NCBI GenBank assembly: GCA_937928045.1
Contig: CALFWO010000061.1
Span: 1 to 41,434 of the forward strand
Direction: 5' to 3'
Length of the DNA stretch: 41,434 bases
Source of the DNA: an uncultured Saprospiraceae bacterium
Lineage (GTDB): Bacteria > Bacteroidota > Bacteroidia > Chitinophagales > Saprospiraceae
The notes under the pieces were generated by a model. The model was not told the DNA's origin. It saw nothing but the letters and a program-made list of their open reading frames with translations, and did no database searches. Both the position numbers and the translations under genes were made by a program. Below are positions 36,549-41,434 of the stretch, piece by piece; position 1 is the stretch's first letter, and each line of letters begins with the position of its first letter.

Positions 36549-37688
36549 TCAGAATCCAAGAGGATGATCGACATACCATAAATAGAAACTTCCCAAGTGC
36601 ACAATAAAAAGAATTAATACAACATACAATCTAAACTTAGAATTATAAATAATCTCAGACAACACTAGAAATAAGGGAAAGGCAACTGATAAATATCTAA
36701 TCATTGAATAAGTAGACCCAGACATCAACGGAAGCATTAGTGAAAAAATTACTAAAATCTTAAAACTGAGATTAAATCGTTTGAGGTTAAAAATGAAAAA
36801 TCCTATTACTCCAATGACATACCATGAAGTCGCTTGACAATTGAAATCTCCTGACTTAAACAATGCAGATAATGGAAACATCATTTCTTTTCCCCATCCA
36901 TTCTGGGCTTCTTTAAAAGCAAAAAGATGACCTGTCAAACTATACTGATAGAATATATAGACACAAAATGTTAAGACAGCTGGAATAAATATCGCAATCC
37001 CTTTAATTCCTATGATACCGAAAAAAGATTTAAATTTTAAAATTTTGTTCTTTTCAAGATAGTAAATGAATATTGGTAGAAATAAAATTAATCCATTTGG
37101 ACGCAATAAAACTAGTGGAATCAATACAATTGAAGCAAATAGTAAATTATTCCTCGAAATAAAATAGAAAGTCCACACCAAACAAGCTAAGAACGGTCCT
37201 TCAGTAAGAAACATCGAAAAATAGAAATGAAAAGGAAATACAAACGTTATGGTAGTGCACCAAAAGGCCCGATGTTCGGAGTTAAAATAATTTTCACAAA
37301 ACAAGAAATAACCAATTATCGCAAGTATTGAAAAAATCAACGAAGTAGCGAGCGCTACGGTTTTGTATTCTACATTAAGAATTTTAACTAAAATTCCATT
37401 TATCATTGGATAAAATGGAAAAAATGCCCATTCGGATTGTCCGCTACTGAAATTCAAATATCTTGAACCATCTGCTTGTTTTATTCCTTTAGTATAACCA
37501 TCAATGGCTATTTTCTTATACCAATGAGCATCTTTTCTCATTGAAAGTTCCTTATAACTTTCAATACTAAACGTGCTTTTGTTGTCTGTAAAATTAATTT
37601 TATCAGAGACTACAGAAAAAATTAAATAAACAAATTTCAATAGAATAAAAAGGGCGATAAGTTTTGGCAGGAAATGGTTCGTATTCAT
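36549..37688 (-). CDS. Multi-pass membrane glycosyltransferase (GT76/PIG-V-like mannosyltransferase)
   Basis: The 379-residue protein has about nine or ten hydrophobic helices. The first loop carries RKDAHWYKKIAIDGYTKG, with the Asp-x-x-Trp-Tyr pattern of GT-C enzymes, followed by SEWAFFPFYPMINGI and later FLTEGPF, the pattern of PIG-V-like mannosyltransferases. Another conserved-looking loop is LFAFKEAQNGWGKEM. Such enzymes use polyprenyl-phosphate sugars at the membrane. No other glycan assembly gene is nearby, so the acceptor cannot be inferred. Confidence 0.75.
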   Translation of the reverse strand: MNTNHFLPKLIALFILLKFVYLIFSVVSDKINFTDNKSTFSIESYKELSMRKDAHWYKKIAIDGYTKGIKQADGSRYLNFSSGQSEWAFFPFYPMINGILVKILNVEYKTVALATSLIFSILAIIGYFLFCENYFNSEHRAFWCTTITFVFPFHFYFSMFLTEGPFLACLVWTFYFISRNNLLFASIVLIPLVLLRPNGLILFLPIFIYYLEKNKILKFKSFFGIIGIKGIAIFIPAVLTFCVYIFYQYSLTGHLFAFKEAQNGWGKEMMFPLSALFKSGDFNCQATSWYVIGVIGFFIFNLKRFNLSFKILVIFSLMLPLMSGSTYSMIRYLSVAFPLFLVLSEIIYNSKFRLYVVLILFIVHLGSFYLWYVDHPLGF

Positions 37689-37765
37689 ATATCAAGTAAG
37701 ATTCCCAGAAGATGAATTCCAATACTTCTTGTTCATGAATTTTGGCTCAAGACTGTACATAAAAA

Positions 37766-37802
37766 GAAATGCTACGTGTGTTACAATTTCACGTAGCATT
37801 TC
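37766..37802 (-). terminator. Intrinsic terminator of the anchor-J protein gene
   Basis: GAAATGCTACGTG (37766-37778) pairs perfectly with CACGTAGCATTTC (37790-37802) around an 11-base loop. Read on the minus strand it is followed by TTTTT. It lies 56 bp past the stop of the gene at 37858. Confidence 0.85.
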
Positions 37803-37857
37803 CAAATTTACTAAAAACGATTTACATTAAGAATATAGAAACCTTCTTAACTTATAT

Positions 37858-38658
37858 TTACTTTACAAATAACTTTTGCACGGAACTACCAATACGTACG
37901 AAATAAATTCCTTGTTGCAAGTCATTCGTTGCTATCACTTCACGATGGTTTATTGGAATTATTTTGATCAAATTCCCAATCGCATCCGATAGTACTAACT
38001 CATGTTGTCCATTAATTTCTACAGTAAAATTATCTACCGCTGGATTAGGATACAATTCAAAATTCAAAGCATTAATCTCCCGAACAGGAGTAGTTCCTTG
38101 CTCTATTATTGAAATATTATCTATTTGATATAAACTACCGTTTGCATCACTTCCTTGATACCTGAAAGCCAATGAAAATTTATCAGACTTATATTCAGTC
38201 AAGTCAACATCTCCCGAGTTGCCATAATCCCATGAATCCACATCAGCGTCCATTGTACAATCTGCTGTAATATCCATCCATGTTGACAATGCCGGTGGTG
38301 CAGACGCATCAAAGTCCATGGAAACCATTACTTGAAGATCATCACCCGCAAATCTTTTCAAATTGTCAAAATTTAAAACAGGTTTGGTTGAAGCGCTCAA
38401 ATCTACAACAGGAGAAAACAACCAAGTTTCAACCACTTCGTTACCACTACCATTGTAATTATTCATCTCCGCATAATAATTACCTCCAAATTCGTCATGT
38501 ATCCAATCTAAATTACTAGCAGAAGCTGTAATGACTTGAGAAACCCATGCATTATTTGCATCTAATGAAGAACCTTCAAAATCTTCTTGAAAGTAAGTCT
38601 GTGCCGAAATGCTCAGGGAGAGTAAAAGAAAAGAAAGAATTAAGTACAAATTTTTCAT
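37858..38658 (-). CDS. Secreted choice-of-anchor-J domain protein with T9SS tail
   Basis: The 266-residue protein has a signal peptide (about 1-19, ending SISAQ). A single jelly-roll-type domain follows that starts YFQEDFEGSSLDANNAWVSQ and continues with VETWLFSPVVDLSAS, LVMVS-like strands and a YQIDNISI strand at about 175-190. This matches the choice-of-anchor-J module of Bacteroidota surface proteins. The tail is T9SS type A (FELYPNPAVDNFTVEI ... QGIYFVRIG). There is no catalytic motif; binding to a polymer is the usual guess. It has its own terminator and is divergent from the PL6 gene by 249 bp. Confidence 0.85.
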   Translation of the reverse strand: MKNLYLILSFLLLSLSISAQTYFQEDFEGSSLDANNAWVSQVITASASNLDWIHDEFGGNYYAEMNNYNGSGNEVVETWLFSPVVDLSASTKPVLNFDNLKRFAGDDLQVMVSMDFDASAPPALSTWMDITADCTMDADVDSWDYGNSGDVDLTEYKSDKFSLAFRYQGSDANGSLYQIDNISIIEQGTTPVREINALNFELYPNPAVDNFTVEINGQHELVLSDAIGNLIKIIPINHREVIATNDLQQGIYFVRIGSSVQKLFVK

Positions 38659-38907
38659 ATGTAAAATTTTAGTTTTGTAAGATTACACATGAAGATAAAG
38701 AATAAGATGTTGGTTCTAAAATTTTCGTGGAAAAATCAAATAGTAATACCTTTAGGGGCCGTAGATTTATTCATTAGAGGCTTCAAGAAGATCCTCAAAA
38801 GACTCTAATTCCAAAGGCATGGAGCAAGTAATTTATTAAATTAAAAGGCTATCTTGTCTAAACAGCATGTAGAAACAAATTTGTAAAACAAATCAATATA
38901 GTCTTAG

Positions 38908-40728
38908 ATGAAAAAAATTCATTTTTCTATTTTTATTTTTTTGGTAAGCTTTAATGTTTCTGCACAACTATATTTTACGGATCCCGATGATTTGGTAGAA
39001 GCAGTAAATTCCTCATTGGATGGAGGCACATTCATCATTACAGATGGAGTTTATCAAGACTTCGAAGCTTCGTTCGAAGCTATGGCAACTGCAGACAACC
39101 CCATTCTAATCAAAGCTGAAACAGTCGGTGGAGTTATCCTACAGGGAGAATCGCATTTCGTTTTCAAAAAATCAGCTTTTATTAGCTTGCAAGGTTTTAT
39201 ATTCGATTGTCAAGGAGAAGAATCATTGATAAAACTAGAAGGCTGTAATAATATTCGGATTTCAAGAAATGTCTTTGAACTCAAAACAACAGAATCTGTT
39301 AAGTGGGTCTTTGTCGGTGGAGTTTGGAATGACAATACTTACCCTTTTTCATATCCTAGTCATAACAATAGAATAGACCATAACACTTTTCAAAACAAAG
39401 AAACACCAGGACATTATATAACAATCGACGGTTCGTTTGACAACACCGGATCAGACGAAGTTTATTATCAGTCCCAGCATGATGTAATAGATCATAATTA
39501 CTTTAAAAATAATGGACCAAGAGCCGCAAATGAACAAGAGTCTATTAGAGTAGGATGGAGCGAAATGTCCCTGAGTAGTGGATATACTATTTTGGAACAT
39601 AACTTATTTGAAAACTGTGATGGTGATCCTGAAATTGTTTCAATAAAATCATGTGACAATATTATTAGACACAATACATTTAAGGCGAGTTATGGAACAT
39701 TATCCCTTAGACATGGAAATAGAAATCGAGTAGTGGGCAATTACTTTTTTGGAGATGGAAAACCAATTGGCACTTCGCCTGCAGGTGCGACACTCTATAC
39801 GGGGGGCATACGTATTTACGGCGCAGACCACGTAATCGTTAATAATTACATGGAAGGTTTAAATGGCACCCGTTGGGATGCACCGATAACCCTTACACTC
39901 GGTGATGCCATAAACGGACAAAGCGCTAATCTCTCTAAACATTTTAGAGCAGAACGTGTGACTATTGCTTACAATACCCTAGTAAATAATAGTCATGGAA
40001 TAGAGATTGGATTTGACAATAATAATAACTACAACAAAGACTTAAAAGATATTACCATCGCCAATAATTTAATTACCGGATCAGAAAATAGCTTGGTAGA
40101 AATTGTAGATACTGATAACGACCAGGGGGAATTAATAAGTTGGAAGAGTAATTTGATGTACCCAACCAGTAATGCCAATTTATTGACTGGAGCAACTACG
40201 ACATCTTTTGACAATTCGGAGGCAATTAATGAAAATCCTTTTCTCGTTTTTAACAATAATAGGAATATTTGGCAAACAACTGGAAGTAGTCCTACTTATG
40301 ATCATGCAGTTAGTAATGTTCAGGTCGAAGATGACATTGAAGGACAACAAAGACCGACCGCTAGCAACCCAGGAGCAGATCATTTTAGTTCAGATGATAT
40401 TCGTTTCACACCGCTTACTCCCAGCGACGTCGGTCCAAATGCTTATAATGATACCAATACATCAGCCTATTCAAATAATAATCCAAGTGAACTCATAATT
40501 TTTCCAAATCCAGCTAACGATCTGCTATATGTAAACAATATTGATAGCAAAATAACCAAAGTAGAGGTTATAAATTCGGAAGGAAAAATTGTATTCAGAC
40601 TAAATTTAAAAGCTGTGGAAAAATCACTGACAATTAATACAACTAATCTAGTCAATGGACTATATATCGTAAAGCTTTATGAAAATGAGTTTCACAATCA
40701 AACTAAAAAAATCATTATTCAACATTAA
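38908..40728 (+). CDS. Secreted PL6-family lyase (alginate lyase / chondroitinase B type) with T9SS tail
   Basis: The 606-residue protein has a signal peptide (about 1-19, ending NVSAQ) and a right-handed beta-helix. PL6 signatures are clear: DGGTFIITDGVYQDFE, VWNDNTYPFSYPSHNNRIDH, NNGPRAANEQESIRVGWSEM (calcium and substrate region), then SIKSCDNIIRHNTF and LSLRHGNRNRVVGNYF. The catalytic pair is K247 and R268, 21 residues apart, the same spacing as K250 and R271 of chondroitinase B. A T9SS type A tail ends the protein (LIIFPNPANDLLYV ... NGLYIVKLY). It would cleave alginate or a glycosaminoglycan-like uronan by beta-elimination. Alginate is more usual for PL6 in this phylum, but its products would not feed UxaC/UxuA. 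Confidence 0.92.
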   Translation: MKKIHFSIFIFLVSFNVSAQLYFTDPDDLVEAVNSSLDGGTFIITDGVYQDFEASFEAMATADNPILIKAETVGGVILQGESHFVFKKSAFISLQGFIFDCQGEESLIKLEGCNNIRISRNVFELKTTESVKWVFVGGVWNDNTYPFSYPSHNNRIDHNTFQNKETPGHYITIDGSFDNTGSDEVYYQSQHDVIDHNYFKNNGPRAANEQESIRVGWSEMSLSSGYTILEHNLFENCDGDPEIVSIKSCDNIIRHNTFKASYGTLSLRHGNRNRVVGNYFFGDGKPIGTSPAGATLYTGGIRIYGADHVIVNNYMEGLNGTRWDAPITLTLGDAINGQSANLSKHFRAERVTIAYNTLVNNSHGIEIGFDNNNNYNKDLKDITIANNLITGSENSLVEIVDTDNDQGELISWKSNLMYPTSNANLLTGATTTSFDNSEAINENPFLVFNNNRNIWQTTGSSPTYDHAVSNVQVEDDIEGQQRPTASNPGADHFSSDDIRFTPLTPSDVGPNAYNDTNTSAYSNNNPSELIIFPNPANDLLYVNNIDSKITKVEVINSEGKIVFRLNLKAVEKSLTINTTNLVNGLYIVKLYENEFHNQTKKIIIQH

Positions 40729-40753
40729 CAATTAAAGCCTAGTTCTAACAAAA

Positions 40754-40795
40754 AAAGTGGTCTGATGTAATTTTAGAATTACATCAGACCACTTT
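40754..40795 (-). terminator. Strong 19-bp perfect hairpin terminator between convergent genes
   Basis: The arms at 40754-40772 and 40777-40795 pair perfectly over 19 bp with a TTAG loop. On the minus strand the stem is followed by a T-run (seven A at 40750-40756 on the plus strand), so it is a classical terminator for the discoidin gene. It can also serve the PL6 gene, whose stop is 25 bp away, although no T-run follows on that strand. Confidence 0.92.
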
Positions 40796-40811
40796 AGCTC
40801 AACTCCACATC

Positions 40812-41434
40812 TTAGAGTTTGACCAACTTACTGATATGTGACTGTTCATTACCTTCAAGATGAACCATATAAATTCCAGAATGCAATGCACTTACATCAA
40901 ATGAATTTGTGGTATTCAGCTTTTTAAAAATTACTCTTTTACCGGATTGATCAAAAACAGAAAGCGTATGGTATTGCTTTTCAGAATCTATTGTTACAAT
41001 AGATGAAGCTGGATTTGGTGATAGTAATATTTCTTGCATCTCTAATTCATGCACACTTGAATACATTCTTTCACCTTCACCAAATACACGCAATTCTGTC
41101 AAACTAACCCATGGACCAGTATACATATCAGCCCCACTAACAGTTATCCTAACATATCTAGCTTCAAAACTATCAACGGAGTTTACAATAGGAACATCCG
41201 CAAGTCCAGGAATTCTATTTATTGATCTGTCAACAATCGTTGTAAAAGGTCCATCTATTTCGTTCGATCCTTCAACAATAAATTGGTAAGCTCGGTCTTG
41301 ATAACAAGTAACCTCTATTTGATTAATAGCAATATAGCCTCCTAAATCAACAGTTGCTGACTTTGGAAAATCCTCAACAGACCATCGCGTTTCTGTATCG
41401 TCATCGACAAGATTAGATACTACATTAGAACCAT
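40812..41434 (-). CDS. 3' part of a secreted discoidin (F5/8 type C)-domain protein with T9SS tail
   Basis: The frame is open from the window edge to the stop at 40812, giving the last 207 residues. The part before the first in-frame ATG (41126) reads NLVDDDTETRWSVEDFPKSA, VDLGGYIAINQIEV, FIVEGSNEIDGPF and FEARYVRITVSGADMYTGPW, the pattern of an F5/8 type C (CBM32-like) module ending in LTELRVFGEG. A T9SS type A tail follows (ILLSPNPASSIVTID ... SGIYMVHLEG). The gene is 5' truncated, so the catalytic part, if any, is outside the window. It is convergent with PL6 and may be another enzyme of the same degradative set. Confidence 0.88.
   Translation of the reverse strand, partial: GSNVVSNLVDDDTETRWSVEDFPKSATVDLGGYIAINQIEVTCYQDRAYQFIVEGSNEIDGPFTTIVDRSINRIPGLADVPIVNSVDSFEARYVRITVSGADMYTGPWVSLTELRVFGEGERMYSSVHELEMQEILLSPNPASSIVTIDSEKQYHTLSVFDQSGKRVIFKKLNTTNSFDVSALHSGIYMVHLEGNEQSHISKLVKL

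Overview
The window looks like a chromosomal segment of an AT-rich, polysaccharide-degrading member of the Bacteroidota, probably marine. The evidence is six secreted or surface proteins with type IX secretion (T9SS) type A C-terminal sorting tails, lipoproteins with a short lipobox, a few promoter-like TAnnTTTG -7 boxes, weak Shine-Dalgarno signals, and an ECF sigma factor paired with a membrane/beta-barrel protein. No ribosomal or other strong taxonomic marker is present, so the family cannot be named.

Layout. (1) 1-2.4 kb: the tail of an unknown gene, then an ECF sigma factor and a probable one-piece trans-envelope partner with an anti-sigma-like N-terminus, one membrane helix, 26 consecutive CAA codons and an outer-membrane beta-barrel. 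(2) 2.4-3.5 kb: no intact gene; possible decayed coding fragments on the minus strand. (3) 3.5-8 kb: a two-unit ABM-like protein, an SDR oxidoreductase, a bestrophin-type channel, a small four-helix membrane protein and an AraC regulator. (4) 8.4-27.8 kb: a carbohydrate/uronate region. It holds a PL1-type pectate lyase-like enzyme, a lipoprotein, an FG-GAP/VCBS protein, a second beta-helix enzyme, an M43 metalloprotease with a 255-codon super-repeat, a GH88 unsaturated uronyl hydrolase and a GH2 hydrolase. The cytoplasmic genes follow: an SDR probably acting as fructuronate reductase (mannonate oxidoreductase), uxuA and uxaC. Convergent to uxaC are a divergent Nramp-like transporter and a bicupin. 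(5) 28-30.2 kb: a SulP anion transporter. (6) 30.3-36.2 kb: a second redox region with an HxlR regulator, an MDR reductase, an LLM flavin oxidoreductase, a second bestrophin, an SDR, a TetR repressor and another SDR. The TetR gene and the last SDR each carry a copy of the same palindromic operator. (7) 36.5-41.4 kb: a GT76/PIG-V-like membrane glycosyltransferase, a choice-of-anchor-J T9SS protein, a PL6 alginate/chondroitin-type lyase with both catalytic residues, and the 3' part of a discoidin-domain T9SS protein.

How it works together (inference). Secreted lyases (PL1, PL6 and possibly the 12.7 kb beta-helix protein) cut uronate-containing polysaccharide. GH88 removes unsaturated uronate ends and GH2 removes neutral sugars or glucuronate. 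Uronate is converted through UxaC, the SDR and UxuA to KDG. KDG kinase, KDPG aldolase and any SusC/SusD pair are not in the window, so this is not a canonical PUL. The only inner-membrane transporter beside the uronate genes is an Nramp relative in which both canonical metal-binding motifs are replaced. That makes it the most attractive lead in the window, alongside the sigma/polyQ/barrel pair, the repeated bestrophin-SDR association and the TetR operator pair.
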